Shown piece by piece: positions 8,335 to 17,426 of a DNA stretch of 64,000 nt. The DNA comes from CAKUFA01 sp963646285 (GTDB lineage: Bacteria > Bacillota > Clostridia > Christensenellales > Aristaeellaceae), in assembly GCA_963646285.1 (NCBI GenBank), contig CAVIWF010000004.1, positions 21,703 through 85,702 on the forward strand, given 5' to 3'. The notes beneath the pieces were generated by a model. It made no database searches, was not told where the DNA came from, and saw only the letters and a list, made by a program, of their open reading frames with translations. The first letter of the stretch is position 1. Every line of letters begins with the position of its first letter. The translations under genes and the position numbers were made by a program.

Positions 8335-9203
8335 GCCTCAAAGCCTCCTTTCGCAAACATATCATATTGTTGCTTTTGCTGCTTCATAGCATCGAGCAAA
8401 GCATTGAAATCTTCCTGACTGCTTGTCCACGCCGTGGCTGTGCAGCCCGGCAGGCCGTGCCGATCCCCTTCCCGGTGGAAATCACTGCCGCCGGTCACAA
8501 GCAAGCCCAGTCGGCGAGCCATGTGATCAAGGGCAGCATACCCCTTGGCTTCTGCGGAAGGGTGGTACACTTCAACGCCCATAAGTCCCTGTACACGCCA
8601 TGTTTCCAGCAGCACGGACAGGGTCTGGTCGCCGATGCCCATCAATCGGGGATGAGCCAGTACAGGCACAAAGCCGCTTTGCCCCATCAGGCACAGGGCA
8701 TCTTTCAGGCAGAGCCTTTCCCCTGCCACGAAGCAGCTGCATCCATCCCCCAAATAGCGCTGAAAGGCTTCCTCACAGCTGTGCGCATAACCTTTCTGTA
8801 CCAGTATTTGTGCGATGTGCGGCCGCCCTACGCTTTCCTTGCAGGATGCAAAAAGTTCCCCTTCATCAAGGGGCATTCCCTTTTCACGCAGGAGGGCAAG
8901 CATCTGCCTCGCCCGCTCCACACGTGCCTGGGACAGTTCTTCCACTTTCTTGTGCAGCGGCGTGTGATGGGTCCATCCGTATCCCAGCAAGTGCATGTTT
9001 TTGCGGTCAGCCATGCTCAATTCCACGCCCTGCACCACATTCACAGGCAAAGTGCAGCCCTGCAGCTGTTCATAGCCCTTGAAGGTGTCGTGATCGGTAA
9101 TCGCCATCACGTCCACCCCCATGCTTTGCGCCTTAACCACCAGCTCCAACGGCGTCAAGGCACCATCAGAGCTGGTGGTATGCAAATGAAGGTCAATTTT
9201 CAT
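8331..9203 (-). CDS. PHP-domain phosphoesterase, YciV/TrpH-like
   Basis: About 290 residues of the polymerase-and-histidinol-phosphatase fold, metal-dependent phosphoesterases. The N-terminal metal motif is KIDLHLHTTSSDGALTP, followed by ITDHDT, and the C-terminal metal ligands are in GGSDFHREGD. Relatives of this COG0613 group act as 3',5'-nucleoside bisphosphate phosphatases or 5'-3' exonucleases (RNase AM). Which reaction applies here is not visible. It overlaps or abuts ftsH: an in-frame TTG at 9212 overlaps the ftsH TGA, while the ATG at 9203 is three codons in; a GGGGA site is better spaced for the ATG. Downstream it overlaps the VanW start. Confidence 0.85.
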   Translation of the reverse strand: MKIDLHLHTTSSDGALTPLELVVKAQSMGVDVMAITDHDTFKGYEQLQGCTLPVNVVQGVELSMADRKNMHLLGYGWTHHTPLHKKVEELSQARVERARQMLALLREKGMPLDEGELFASCKESVGRPHIAQILVQKGYAHSCEEAFQRYLGDGCSCFVAGERLCLKDALCLMGQSGFVPVLAHPRLMGIGDQTLSVLLETWRVQGLMGVEVYHPSAEAKGYAALDHMARRLGLLVTGGSDFHREGDRHGLPGCTATAWTSSQEDFNALLDAMKQQKQQYDMFAKGGFEA

Positions 9204-9208
9204 GGGAT

Positions 9209-11221
9209 TCAATCGTCCCCGGACAGGTTGCTGAAGGACATCACATGTTCCGGGATTTCATGCTTTTCCCCATCCGTCTCCGGTGCCTTCTTCTCTTCGT
9301 GGGGAATGGGCGCTTCCGGCTGGGGCTTATCATCATCCAGACCTTCCGGAATCGTGCCGGTTTCCATCAGCGCCACAAACTCCTTGCGGCTTACCGTGTT
9401 CTGATCCAGCAGCGCAGCCACCAGCTGATCCATCCGATCCCGATGCTCACGAAGCACCTGCTTGGCACGCTCGTAGCATTCTGCCAGCATCCGGCGGACT
9501 TCTTCGTCGATTTCCGCTGCAACCTTTTCGGAGTATTCACGGCTCTGGCCAAATTCCATGCCCACGAATACTTCCTGATCGCTGCCCAGATAGACCGTGC
9601 CCAGCTTATCGCTCATGCCAAACTGAGTTACCATTTTGCGGCACATTTCCGTTGCCCGCTTCAGGTCGGAAGAGGAGCCGGTGTAGATTTCGTTCAGCGC
9701 CACTTCTTCCGCTGCGTGACCGCCGAGCATCATGCAGATCTGATCCAGCAGCTGAGACCGGCTCAGGTTATCCCGTTCCTCTCCCGGCAGTGCCAGGGTA
9801 TGACCGGCGGCCTGTCCGCGGGGAACGATGGTGATCAAATGCACTTCATCACAGCCGGGCAGGAAATGTCCCACCAGCGCATGGCCGCTTTCATGAATGG
9901 CCACCATCCGCTTGTCGGAATCGCTTACCCTGTGGCTCCGCTTTTCAGGACCCATTTGTACCCGGGCAATGGCGTCAATCAGCAGCTGCTGGGTAATTTC
10001 CTTGCTCCGTGCACGGGCAGCAAGAATGGCTGCCTCGTTCATCACATTTTCCAGCTCAGCGCCGGTGGCGAAAGGCACCCGCTTGGCAATGTTCCGCAGA
10101 TCCACATCCTTCGCCAGGGGCTTGCCCTTGCTGTGCACCTTCAGAATGGCCACACGGCCGTCAATATCCGGATAATTCACCGTTACCTGACGGTCAAAAC
10201 GGCCGGGACGCAGCAGTGCCGGGTCCAAAATGTCCCGCCGGTTAGTTGCTGCCATGACGATAACGCCTTCGTTAATGGCGAAACCGTCCATCTCTACCAG
10301 CAGCTGATTCAGGGTCTGTTCCCGTTCATCATGACCGCCGCCAAGGCCTGCACCACGGTGCCGACCTACAGCATCGATTTCGTCAATAAAGACGATAGAG
10401 GGGGCAGCCTTCTTGGCCGTTTCAAACAGGTCACGGACACGGCTGGCACCAACGCCCACGAACATTTCCACAAAGTCAGAACCGGAAATGGAGAAGAAGG
10501 GCACGCCTGCTTCCCCGGCTACCGCCTTGGCCAGCAGGGTTTTGCCCGTGCCGGGAGGGCCTACCAGCAGCACGCCCTTGGGAATGCGGGCGCCCATTTC
10601 CACATAGTGCTTCGGGTTGCGAAGGAAGTCCACCATTTCCTGCAGTTCTTCCTTTTCTTCGTCTGCACCGGCCACATCGGCAAAGGTGATTTTGTTCTTG
10701 CCGGGTTCCTGCATTCTGGCACGGCTCTTGCCAAAGCTCATCACCTTGCCGTTGCCGCCAGTCTGTCCCCGCATAATCAGGTACCAGAACAGCAGGAAGA
10801 TCACGGAGATCACAATCATGGGCAGGAATTCCACCCACCAGGACGTCTGCACCGGCGCACGGTACTCCACAGTGAAGCTCAGGTCATTCACCGTAACTTC
10901 ATCCAGCGCCTTGCCCTGCTTATTGGCCTCCATCTGCCGCACTGTATCAATAAAGTCGCTGCCGATGGTGGTTTCAAAGTCGTACTGCCGATCCGGGAAG
11001 TTGGATGCAGCCACGGTGGTGTTCGTCTTGAGCCCCACCAAGGACGTGCCCCGAATGGCAACCCTGCTTACCTGACCGTTTTCGATCATTTGCAGCAGCT
11101 GCGGATATTCGATGCGCTTGTTTTCCTGGGTCCCCATACCCCCGTTGAGCAGGATGGCAATAATCAGGAAAGTGGCAATGACCACCACATAGCCCATCAA
11201 TCCCCTTGAAGATTTCTTCAA
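9209..11221 (-). CDS. ftsH: ATP-dependent zinc metalloprotease FtsH
   Basis: 670 residues. Two membrane segments (about 10-26 and 130-150) flank an extracytoplasmic domain. The AAA module has Walker A GPPGTGKT (221-228), Walker B IVFIDEID (276-283) and second-region-of-homology arginines in [18 protein letters not shown]. The zinc site is HESGH (443-447), with the distal acidic ligand in GSSSDLKRA. FtsH degrades misassembled membrane proteins and short-lived regulators as a hexamer in the membrane. The start is a TTG at 11221, eight bases after GGAGG. It follows tilS-hpt as in many Bacillota. The C-terminus is a Pro/Glu-rich tail. Confidence 0.97.
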   Translation of the reverse strand: MKKSSRGLMGYVVVIATFLIIAILLNGGMGTQENKRIEYPQLLQMIENGQVSRVAIRGTSLVGLKTNTTVAASNFPDRQYDFETTIGSDFIDTVRQMEANKQGKALDEVTVNDLSFTVEYRAPVQTSWWVEFLPMIVISVIFLLFWYLIMRGQTGGNGKVMSFGKSRARMQEPGKNKITFADVAGADEEKEELQEMVDFLRNPKHYVEMGARIPKGVLLVGPPGTGKTLLAKAVAGEAGVPFFSISGSDFVEMFVGVGASRVRDLFETAKKAAPSIVFIDEIDAVGRHRGAGLGGGHDEREQTLNQLLVEMDGFAINEGVIVMAATNRRDILDPALLRPGRFDRQVTVNYPDIDGRVAILKVHSKGKPLAKDVDLRNIAKRVPFATGAELENVMNEAAILAARARSKEITQQLLIDAIARVQMGPEKRSHRVSDSDKRMVAIHESGHALVGHFLPGCDEVHLITIVPRGQAAGHTLALPGEERDNLSRSQLLDQICMMLGGHAAEEVALNEIYTGSSSDLKRATEMCRKMVTQFGMSDKLGTVYLGSDQEVFVGMEFGQSREYSEKVAAEIDEEVRRMLAECYERAKQVLREHRDRMDQLVAALLDQNTVSRKEFVALMETGTIPEGLDDDKPQPEAPIPHEEKKAPETDGEKHEIPEHVMSFSNLSGDD

Positions 11222-11257
11222 AACGTTGTCCTCCTTCAGTCAGAAGCAGTCCGAATG

Positions 11258-11821
11258 TTACGCCTCTCCCCCGTAAATCTTGGGGCTGAGCACGCCGATC
11301 AGCGGCAGGTTGCGATACTTTTCGTCATAGTCCAGGCCGTAGCCCACCACGAATTCATCGGGAATTTCGAAGCAGGAATAATCCGCCTGCAAATCCACCC
11401 GGCGGCGGGCAGGCTTATCCAGCAGGGTGGCAATCTTAATGGAGGCGGCTCCACGATCCTGAAGCATGTTCTTCAGGTAGTTCAGCGTAATGCCGGAATC
11501 CACAATATCTTCCACAATGAGCACATCCACGCCATTCAGGCTGCAGCTCAAATCCTTGATGATTTTGACCACGCCGGTGGTTTCCGTGGAACGTCCGTAG
11601 CTGGAAACCACCATGAAGTCCGTCTTCAAGGGCAGATCGATTTCACGAATCAGATCTGAATAGAAGACCACAGCACCCTTCAGAATGCCAACGAGCATCG
11701 GTTCCTTTCCCTGATAGTCGGCGGTGATTTTTTTGCCCAGTGCCTTCACCGCCTGATGAATTTCCTCGCTTGTTACCAGCACCTTGCTCAAGTCCTGATA
11801 GATTTTAGCATCCTGTTCCAT
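11258..11821 (-). CDS. hpt: Hypoxanthine-guanine phosphoribosyltransferase
   Basis: 187 residues, the usual length. It transfers phosphoribose from PRPP to hypoxanthine or guanine for purine salvage in the cytoplasm. The PRPP-binding motif is VLIVEDIVDSG, and the flexible-loop region VSSYGRSTETTG and the base-binding end VGYGLDYDEKYRNLP are in place. The start ATG at 11821 has AAGGAG upstream; the reading frame is open further upstream but that part overlaps tilS in another frame. It lies 22 bases after tilS and before ftsH, a conserved trio in Bacillota. Confidence 0.95.
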   Translation of the reverse strand: MEQDAKIYQDLSKVLVTSEEIHQAVKALGKKITADYQGKEPMLVGILKGAVVFYSDLIREIDLPLKTDFMVVSSYGRSTETTGVVKIIKDLSCSLNGVDVLIVEDIVDSGITLNYLKNMLQDRGAASIKIATLLDKPARRRVDLQADYSCFEIPDEFVVGYGLDYDEKYRNLPLIGVLSPKIYGGEA

Positions 11822-11843
11822 GCTGTCCTTCTCCTTTGTTGCC

Positions 11844-13163
11844 TTATTGATGAATAAGCCAAGGCATTTCGCCTGACCATATGGCTTCCGTAAATCTTTC
11901 CTGCCACCGGGGCACATGCCCCGCTCCCACGCCGCACACCAGCAGCACCTCCTGCCCAATGCAAAGCAAGGGAAGCTGCTCCCGGAAGGGGGCGTCGATC
12001 TTGTGATCCACCAGATAATCCTGCAGGGATTGTCTGCCCTCCTGCCCGAAGGGGCGAATAAAATCCCCTTGCTGCCGTGTTCTGAGCACAGACTCCTGCA
12101 CCATGGATGCGGGAAGTGCCTGTCGGGTTTTCCCGTTTCCCGGTGTCCTTGCCTGCTCAGTAATGGTCAATTTCACTTGACCCAAGGTGTAACATCCTGC
12201 GCCCTGCACATCGATGGGCGGAAAATGCTTCTTTTCCCCCACCAGATGAAGGTGGGTATAGCCCCGGTATGCCTGCATCCCCTGGGGCAGGGTGCATCGG
12301 GTGCCTGCCGGTGCTTCCAGCAGAGCAGTCATCGCCTGGGTGTGGGATGCATCCAGCACCGAATGACACTGGCTTTGCCACCACAGCCGCAGCATGCGGG
12401 TTTTCACTGCCGGCATTTGCTTTTGCAGCAGCAGCAGCGGCAAGTAGGTATTCAAGTTAATGGGCAGCTGTTCCTGCGCCAAGGCGTTCAGTGCATCGCT
12501 GTCCCCTTGAAGCAGCTCAGCTGTCTGCCACATTCGTCCGGCAATACCGGGCGCCAAGGATTCCAGCAGGGGCATTACCTGATGACGCACTCGATTTCGA
12601 AGGTACGCATCCGCTGCGTTGCTGACGTCTTCCCGCCAAGGCTGCCCTGCCTGCCGCAAGGCATCAACCATTTCTGTCTTGCCTGTGTGCAGCAGCGGCC
12701 GAAGAACCGTCATGCCGTTCATTACGGTCTGCTGGCGCATGCCGCACAGGCCTTCCAGCCCTGCGCCACGCATCAGGTGCAGCAGCAAGGTTTCTGCCTG
12801 ATCCTCCCGGTGATGGGCAAGCACCAGTGCATCTGCACTGCTTTGCGTCATGGCCTCTCGAAAGGCGGCATACCGTGCTTCCCGTGCCCATCCTTCCCCG
12901 GGATGGGAAGGTGGTGTCAGGCGATAAACAGAACATGGTATGTTTTGCTCCCTGCAGAAGGCCGTGACAAAGGCTTCATCCTCGTCGGCCGCCAAGCCCC
13001 GCAGATGGTGATTCACATGCACAGCTTCAAGCGTTACCTGTCCACGGCTGCGGAGCACCATCAAGGCTCTGCACAGCGCCATGGAATCTGCTCCGCCGGA
13101 CAAACCTACCAGCATCTTTCCCCGTACCCATGCCATGGAATCTGCCAGCTTTTCAAGGGTCAT
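11844..13163 (-). CDS. tilS: tRNA(Ile)-lysidine synthetase
   Basis: 439 residues. TilS adds lysine to cytidine 34 of the AUA-reading tRNA(Ile), changing its codon and amino acid identity. The PP-loop ATPase motif is LVGLSGGADSMALCRAL (about 18-34), followed by AVHVNHHLRG and LAHHREDQAETLLLHLMRGAG, both typical of TilS. The C-terminal substrate-binding domain ends with RRQ..DFIRPFG. It is followed by hpt and ftsH; the gene before it is the Gln/Tyr-rich protein 16 bases upstream, so all are probably in one unit. Confidence 0.95.
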   Translation of the reverse strand: MTLEKLADSMAWVRGKMLVGLSGGADSMALCRALMVLRSRGQVTLEAVHVNHHLRGLAADEDEAFVTAFCREQNIPCSVYRLTPPSHPGEGWAREARYAAFREAMTQSSADALVLAHHREDQAETLLLHLMRGAGLEGLCGMRQQTVMNGMTVLRPLLHTGKTEMVDALRQAGQPWREDVSNAADAYLRNRVRHQVMPLLESLAPGIAGRMWQTAELLQGDSDALNALAQEQLPINLNTYLPLLLLQKQMPAVKTRMLRLWWQSQCHSVLDASHTQAMTALLEAPAGTRCTLPQGMQAYRGYTHLHLVGEKKHFPPIDVQGAGCYTLGQVKLTITEQARTPGNGKTRQALPASMVQESVLRTRQQGDFIRPFGQEGRQSLQDYLVDHKIDAPFREQLPLLCIGQEVLLVCGVGAGHVPRWQERFTEAIWSGEMPWLIHQ

Positions 13164-13179
13164 CGTTTCCGCTCCTTGC

Positions 13180-14622
13180 TTAGCGAAGAGGTGCGTTGCA
13201 CACGTTGCAGGCAGTCAGATCCTTGTAAGCGTCGTCGTTAATCTCGCCGTAGGTAAAGCTCTTGATGTACTGATAGTAGCTGGAATGAATCGATCTGCAA
13301 TGCTCCTCCGCATGGTACTTGCTGCCGCCCTTGGAGTTGTAGTACAGCACCGTGCTTGCAGAAGTATTGGTGGAATCCTGCACCACAGGCGTTGCCGTAG
13401 GTGCCGTGGTGGGTGTGGAAATGTCCTCCAACGTAGACAGGGACTTGGGATCCACATACCAGGTTTCATTTTCCTTGACCATAACCACCGACAGGCGGTA
13501 CAGTTCTGCATCCTTGCCGTTGTTCTTATTGATGGTGGCCTTCACCGTTACCGTACGGGTCGTATCGTTGTCGGTACCGGAGATTTTCTCCATGGTGTAA
13601 TCTTCCGGGGTACGGTTGGCCAGAATCTGATACAGTGCCTTCTTAGGCTCGCTGACGCTGCTCTGCCAGGAAGGGGAGCACAGGGACACCATGTCGTCAT
13701 GGTGGTTCACCTTCCAGAAATAGAAGAAGGATTCCAGCTGGGTCACTGCTTCGCTTTGCAGCCCGTCATCCTCAGGAGCAGGCGTGGCGGTGGGCACATC
13801 CGTAGCCACCAGCACACCCAGGGAGTCAGGATCGTCCCCTTCCGTTGTGGTGTTGGCCGCAAGCACTGTGCCGGAATCTGCCGTGCCGGAAGTGGGCGGC
13901 GTAACCCCTCTGGACCGGGTATTATCTGCCGGTGCATTGGCCGTCAGGGAGCTGACCAAGGCCACCACAGCCAACGCCGCATACACCACAGAAAGGGTTG
14001 TGCGCAGGTTGGGGGACACCACAGGGCGTACCCAAATCATCACCACAGCTACCACAGCCAGGCCGATAAACACCCACTTCAAGGGTGTCAGGGACAGTGC
14101 CATCCCCAGTACGAAAAGCAGCGGAACCACGCCGAAGACCAGCGCCTTGATGATCAAATCCGGGTCAAAGGGTTTGCCGGCCTTCTGGGGCTGCACCTGC
14201 TGCTGAGGCGGATACTGATACGTACCGCCCTGCTGGGGATAACCTTGCTGAGGCTGAGCATAGCCTCCCTGGGGTTGGGCGTAGCCCTGCTGGGCATAGC
14301 TCTGCTGAGGCTGAACGTATCCCCGCTGGGGCTGGGCATAACCCTGCTGAGGCTGCCGTGGCTGACCATAACCCTGTTGAGGCTGATTGTATCCCTGTTG
14401 ACCATAGCCTTGTTGTGGCTGGGCATAACCCTGCTGTGTGTAGCTCTGCTGAGGTTGACTGTAACCTTGTCCGGTATATCCCTGCTGTTGTGCATAACCC
14501 TGCTGGGGCTGGGCATAATTCTGCTGGGTATAGCCATAATTTTGCTGACCATACGCCTGCTGCTGGTTGACCGGTTGACGACCATAAGGATTGTTGTTTT
14601 CATTGGAACGGCTGCCGTTCAT
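13180..14622 (-). CDS. Gln/Tyr-rich repeat membrane protein with C-terminal Cys/His motif, unknown function
   Basis: 480 residues. About 20-145 is a repetitive tract of [12 protein letters not shown] units (prion-like composition: Gln, Tyr, Gly, Pro, almost no charge). Two to three membrane segments follow (about 157-176, 183-199, 208-226), then a Thr/Pro-rich linker and a folded extracellular or cytoplasmic domain (295-400) resembling a small ligand- or NTF2-like fold. The last 45 residues hold YHAEEHC (436-442) and CNVC (472-475), a pattern like the short Ada-type zinc modules attached to many secreted Bacillota proteins. No family is recognised for the whole. It has its own promoter and runs into tilS. 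Confidence 0.75.
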   Translation of the reverse strand: MNGSRSNENNNPYGRQPVNQQQAYGQQNYGYTQQNYAQPQQGYAQQQGYTGQGYSQPQQSYTQQGYAQPQQGYGQQGYNQPQQGYGQPRQPQQGYAQPQRGYVQPQQSYAQQGYAQPQGGYAQPQQGYPQQGGTYQYPPQQQVQPQKAGKPFDPDLIIKALVFGVVPLLFVLGMALSLTPLKWVFIGLAVVAVVMIWVRPVVSPNLRTTLSVVYAALAVVALVSSLTANAPADNTRSRGVTPPTSGTADSGTVLAANTTTEGDDPDSLGVLVATDVPTATPAPEDDGLQSEAVTQLESFFYFWKVNHHDDMVSLCSPSWQSSVSEPKKALYQILANRTPEDYTMEKISGTDNDTTRTVTVKATINKNNGKDAELYRLSVVMVKENETWYVDPKSLSTLEDISTPTTAPTATPVVQDSTNTSASTVLYYNSKGGSKYHAEEHCRSIHSSYYQYIKSFTYGEINDDAYKDLTACNVCNAPLR

Positions 14623-14754
14623 CCTCAGACCTCCTCTCTCCTCGTCAGCATGACAAGTACAAGCCTGTCATGCCGTCAAAGGATGATGCAATCACGCTTC
14701 ATCCGTAAACAACGAAATGTCAAATAAGGAATGTGGACTGACATTCCTCTGCCT

Positions 14755-14784
14755 ATTATGCGGTAACATTCAGGCTCTTGTCAA
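14755..14784 (-). promoter_or_regulatory. Sigma-A-type promoter for the Gln/Tyr-rich gene and tilS-hpt-ftsH
   Basis: Minus-strand TTGACA (14779-14784), 18-base spacer, CATAAT (14755-14760). The leader contains the hairpin GGAATGT / ACATTCC at 14728-14747. Confidence 0.65.
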
Positions 14785-14808
14785 GTAATCATCCGGCAAA
14801 AGGGCAGG

Positions 14809-14856
14809 AAAAAAGGCTGCGGCGCAAAAAGTTTTACAACTTTCTGCACTGCAGCC
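14809..14856 (-). terminator. Rho-independent terminator after rsfS
   Basis: On the minus strand a long stem (GGCTGC..GCA / TGC..GCAGCC, arms 14851-14856 and 14815-14820 outermost) is followed by six Ts. Confidence 0.85.
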
Positions 14857-14889
14857 CAGCTTCTATGGCGATTGATTCACGCAAGTGCG

Positions 14890-15252
14890 TCATTCCGCAG
14901 TCTGATCAAAGGGCAGCACCAAGCGGTTCGTTCCGTCTTCCCACAGCCGTTCCAGATTGTAATAAGCACGTTCTTCCTGATGGAAAAGCTGCACAAGAAT
15001 CTGACCATAGTCCATGACGATCCACCGGCCTTCGCCCTGACCTTCCATGCGGCGCAGGGCAAGCCCTTCCTTGGCCATCCGTTCATCCACTTCATCCGCC
15101 AGTGCCTTTACCAAGTTGGCGTTACGGCCGGAAGCAATGACCATGTAGTCCGTAATCACCGTCAAGTGACCCACATTCAGCGCCACAATATCCTGCGCCT
15201 TGCGCTCGTACAATGCCCTTGCAATCTCCTGAACCAATGCGTTATCCTGCAT
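14890..15252 (-). CDS. rsfS: Ribosomal silencing factor RsfS
   Basis: 120 residues. RsfS binds ribosomal protein uL14 and blocks subunit joining when nutrients are short. The family core is visible: ALYERKAQDIVALNVGHLTVITDYMVIASG and the later RMEGQGEGRWIVMDYGQILVQLFHQEERAYYNLERLW. I placed the start at the ATG 15252 because GGAGG is just upstream; the frame is open 12 codons further but would overlap nadD-yqeK. It follows the nadD-yqeK fusion by 13 bases, the common Bacillota order. Confidence 0.93.
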   Translation of the reverse strand: MQDNALVQEIARALYERKAQDIVALNVGHLTVITDYMVIASGRNANLVKALADEVDERMAKEGLALRRMEGQGEGRWIVMDYGQILVQLFHQEERAYYNLERLWEDGTNRLVLPFDQTAE

Positions 15253-15265
15253 AAGCTTCCTCCTT

Positions 15266-16468
15266 TTATTGATGAACTTCTGTTCCATTCTTTTTGATTG
15301 TTTTCAGCCAGGCGATGGTTTCCAGCGTTTGGGGGTGCATGGGCTTATCGCCCTTGCGAACATAATCCTTCGTCCCCTCCATGCTGCAAAGCATGGCTCT
15401 TTCAAGGCTTAGCTGTGCCAAGACCCGAACCTTTTCCAGCGTTGGGTAGCTTGCCCGGGTAGGCTCGATCTTATCCGCCAGGTAAACCACCATGTCCAGC
15501 GGCATCATGCCCACTTTGCCGGTGGTGTGGCAGGCAATGGCTCGCAGCACATCCGGGTCTTCTTCCCCGTACACCGCTGCCGCCAGGTATGCGCCTGCAA
15601 TGGAATGCATGAGCGCCCCGCTTTCCAGCACCGCCGGGTCATCCGTCAATTGATGGTCGATGCAGATGCGCTGCATGTCCTTCAGAGGCAGGCACTTGGC
15701 ACAGTCATGCAGCACGGCCGCCTCTTCTGCCTTGCGAACATCTACGCCGTGAACTTTCGCAAGCTGCCGTGCGGTGTAAGCCACTGCCAGCGTGTGAGCG
15801 AACCGTTTCACAGACAAGTCGTGAAACAGCCGCTCCAGCCACGCCTCCGGGGTGCGGAGACGTGCAGCCATGCCGTACATGCCCCGGAGCGCCGCATATT
15901 CCCGGCAAACCACCGGCAGATCTGCCATGGGCTTGCCCTCCACCAGTGCCTTTCGTACCTGGGTGGAAGACACGTCCACAATCTCCATGTTCACCATCTG
16001 GAAGCTGCCGCCCAGTGCCGTCAGCCGCCGACGCTCTTCCACGATTTCGGCAGGTTTCCTATCCCCTTTCCGAGGGCATACCAGAAAGGTGCACATGCCC
16101 AGCACTCGGGTGTAATCCTTCCAGTTTTGCAATTCAAACAGGGTATCTGCACCGATGATATAAAACAGATCCGCCTTGGGATAGGCTTCGTGAAGGGCGG
16201 TCAGGGTATCCACGGTATAAATGACACCTTCCCGTTCCATCTCCACGGAACAAGGTTCCAGCCCCGGCTCCTGTGCCGTTGCCGCACATACCATTCGCCA
16301 GCGATCCACCGCCGGTGAAATGTCATGTTTATGGGGCGGGTTGCCCGTGGGTAGTACCAGCACCCGATCAAGCCCTGCTTCTACCATAGCTGCACGAGCC
16401 ATTGCAATATGCCCTGCGTGAATCGGGTCAAACGTGCCGCCAATAATCCCAATGCGTTCCTTTGCCAA
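15266..16468 (-). CDS. nadD: Fusion of nicotinate-nucleotide adenylyltransferase (NadD) and YqeK HD-domain hydrolase
   Basis: 400 residues. Residues 1-200 are NadD, with the nucleotidyltransferase motif GTFDPIHAGH (11-20) and the ATP motif VSSTQVR (166-172); it makes deamido-NAD from NaMN. Residues 205-400 are a YqeK HD-superfamily domain with H225 in KRFAHT, the LHDCAK pair (253-258), H288 and H314. YqeK proteins hydrolyse diadenosine tetraphosphate. In most Bacillota these are two adjacent genes. The start is TTG at 16468, seven bases after GAGGG; a nearby ATG is out of frame. Both active sites appear intact. Confidence 0.93.
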   Translation of the reverse strand: MAKERIGIIGGTFDPIHAGHIAMARAAMVEAGLDRVLVLPTGNPPHKHDISPAVDRWRMVCAATAQEPGLEPCSVEMEREGVIYTVDTLTALHEAYPKADLFYIIGADTLFELQNWKDYTRVLGMCTFLVCPRKGDRKPAEIVEERRRLTALGGSFQMVNMEIVDVSSTQVRKALVEGKPMADLPVVCREYAALRGMYGMAARLRTPEAWLERLFHDLSVKRFAHTLAVAYTARQLAKVHGVDVRKAEEAAVLHDCAKCLPLKDMQRICIDHQLTDDPAVLESGALMHSIAGAYLAAAVYGEEDPDVLRAIACHTTGKVGMMPLDMVVYLADKIEPTRASYPTLEKVRVLAQLSLERAMLCSMEGTKDYVRKGDKPMHPQTLETIAWLKTIKKNGTEVHQ

Positions 16469-16516
16469 TGCATGGCCCTCTTTCCATCGTTCTGCTTTTC
16501 ATCTTTCCTCAATGCC

Positions 16517-16522
16517 ATTATA
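16517..16522 (-). promoter_or_regulatory. Probable -10 element for nadD-yqeK
   Basis: A perfect TATAAT on the minus strand about 50 bases before the TTG start; the matching -35 (TTCCTA at 17 bases) is poor. Confidence 0.4.
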
Positions 16523-16618
16523 AACGATTTTCCCCAATTTAGGAAGAGGTAATTTTTCCGTGCTGCTGTGGTACAATGATCAAGAACGCATTTCAGACCA
16601 AAGTCTGTTTTCTTGTGC

Positions 16619-16648
16619 TTGTCCTTTTCCTGCTCTTCATGCTACAAT
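16619..16648 (+). promoter_or_regulatory. Promoter for tadA
   Basis: TTGTCC (16619-16624), 18-base spacer, TACAAT (16643-16648). The gene starts only 19 bases after the -10, so the leader is very short. Confidence 0.55.
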
Positions 16649-16666
16649 GCAGGGGAGGTGAAAAGC

Positions 16667-17128
16667 ATGGATGAAGCAAGCGTATGGATGCAGGAGGCTT
16701 TGGTGCAAGCCAGGGAAGCCCTGGCTCAGGGCGAAGTTCCCGTGGGTGCCGTACTGGTACATCAGGGGAAAAAGCTGTGTGCCTTTGGTAACCGCCGTGA
16801 AGCCGATCACGATCCCACTGCCCATGCAGAAATGCTCTGTCTCCGGGAAGGTGCCCGTCTGCTGGGCAACTGGCGCATGCAGGACTGCACCCTGTATGTT
16901 ACGCTGGAGCCCTGTCCCATGTGTGCCGGCGCCTTGGTCATGAGCCGGTTGGGCAAGTGCGTTTACGGTGCGCCCGATCCGCAAAAGGGCTGCTGCGGAT
17001 CCGTGTATGATCTGCCGGATGACCCTGCCCTGGGCGGTCAAACCCGGTGGGAAGGCGGCATCCTGGCCGATGCCTGTCAGGAAGTGCTGGACGCTTTCTT
17101 TGCCCGGCGCAGAAAAGACGACGGATAA
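16667..17128 (+). CDS. tadA: tRNA-specific adenosine deaminase
   Basis: 153 residues, normal for the family. TadA deaminates adenosine 34 of tRNA(Arg) to inosine. The zinc deaminase motifs are HAE (53-55) and PCPMC (82-86). The ATG at 16667 has GGGGAGG at the right distance; the frame is open 18 codons upstream but without such a site. It is transcribed away from nadD and stands alone; no dnaX or SRP RNA follows, unlike in many relatives. Confidence 0.94.
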   Translation: MDEASVWMQEALVQAREALAQGEVPVGAVLVHQGKKLCAFGNRREADHDPTAHAEMLCLREGARLLGNWRMQDCTLYVTLEPCPMCAGALVMSRLGKCVYGAPDPQKGCCGSVYDLPDDPALGGQTRWEGGILADACQEVLDAFFARRRKDDG

Positions 17129-17426
17129 ACGATCTTTTCAGGCATATGACAAAGCTTCTTCATCTGCCTTTTTGAATGCCATTGAGGACGATTCATTACA
17201 CACAGCAGGCGGCCGCAGGATTTCCGTCTGTTGCTTTTTTGCGGCAACTTTTTTCTGTTCACATTCTTGACATATTTAATATGAAGAGATAGAATAGCTC
17301 GGTGCCTCGGAAAAGGGTATGGCGGTCCTTTCCACGGCATATTCGAAAAGGGATGTGCTGCTTACAAATGTGCTGTCCTGCCGCATTGCAGGGTCTCTTT
17401 TCATCAAAGATAAGGGAGGTTCATCC
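17129..17426 (+). promoter_or_regulatory. Intergenic region and leader of the antiporter operon
   Basis: No gene is seen between tadA and the operon. The first half shows no clear terminator. A near-consensus promoter follows (listed separately). The roughly 125-base leader from about 17302 contains the inverted repeats GGAAA.GG / CCTTTCC and CCTGC / GCAGG before the ribosome site. It is long enough for RNA-level control, but I do not recognise a known riboswitch. Confidence 0.4.
17267..17295 (+). promoter_or_regulatory. Strong promoter of the Mrp-type antiporter operon
   Basis: TTGACA (17267-17272), exactly 17 bases, TAGAAT (17290-17295). Confidence 0.75.

Noticed and set aside
14190..14570. 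Regularly repeated sequence that could suggest a CRISPR or satellite array
   Set aside because: The repeats are short, in-frame, unequal and encode the QQGYAQPQ tract; no spacers or cas genes exist.
17129..17266. SRP 4.5S/6S RNA after tadA, as in some Bacillota
   Set aside because: No conserved SRP apical loop or long hairpin is present.
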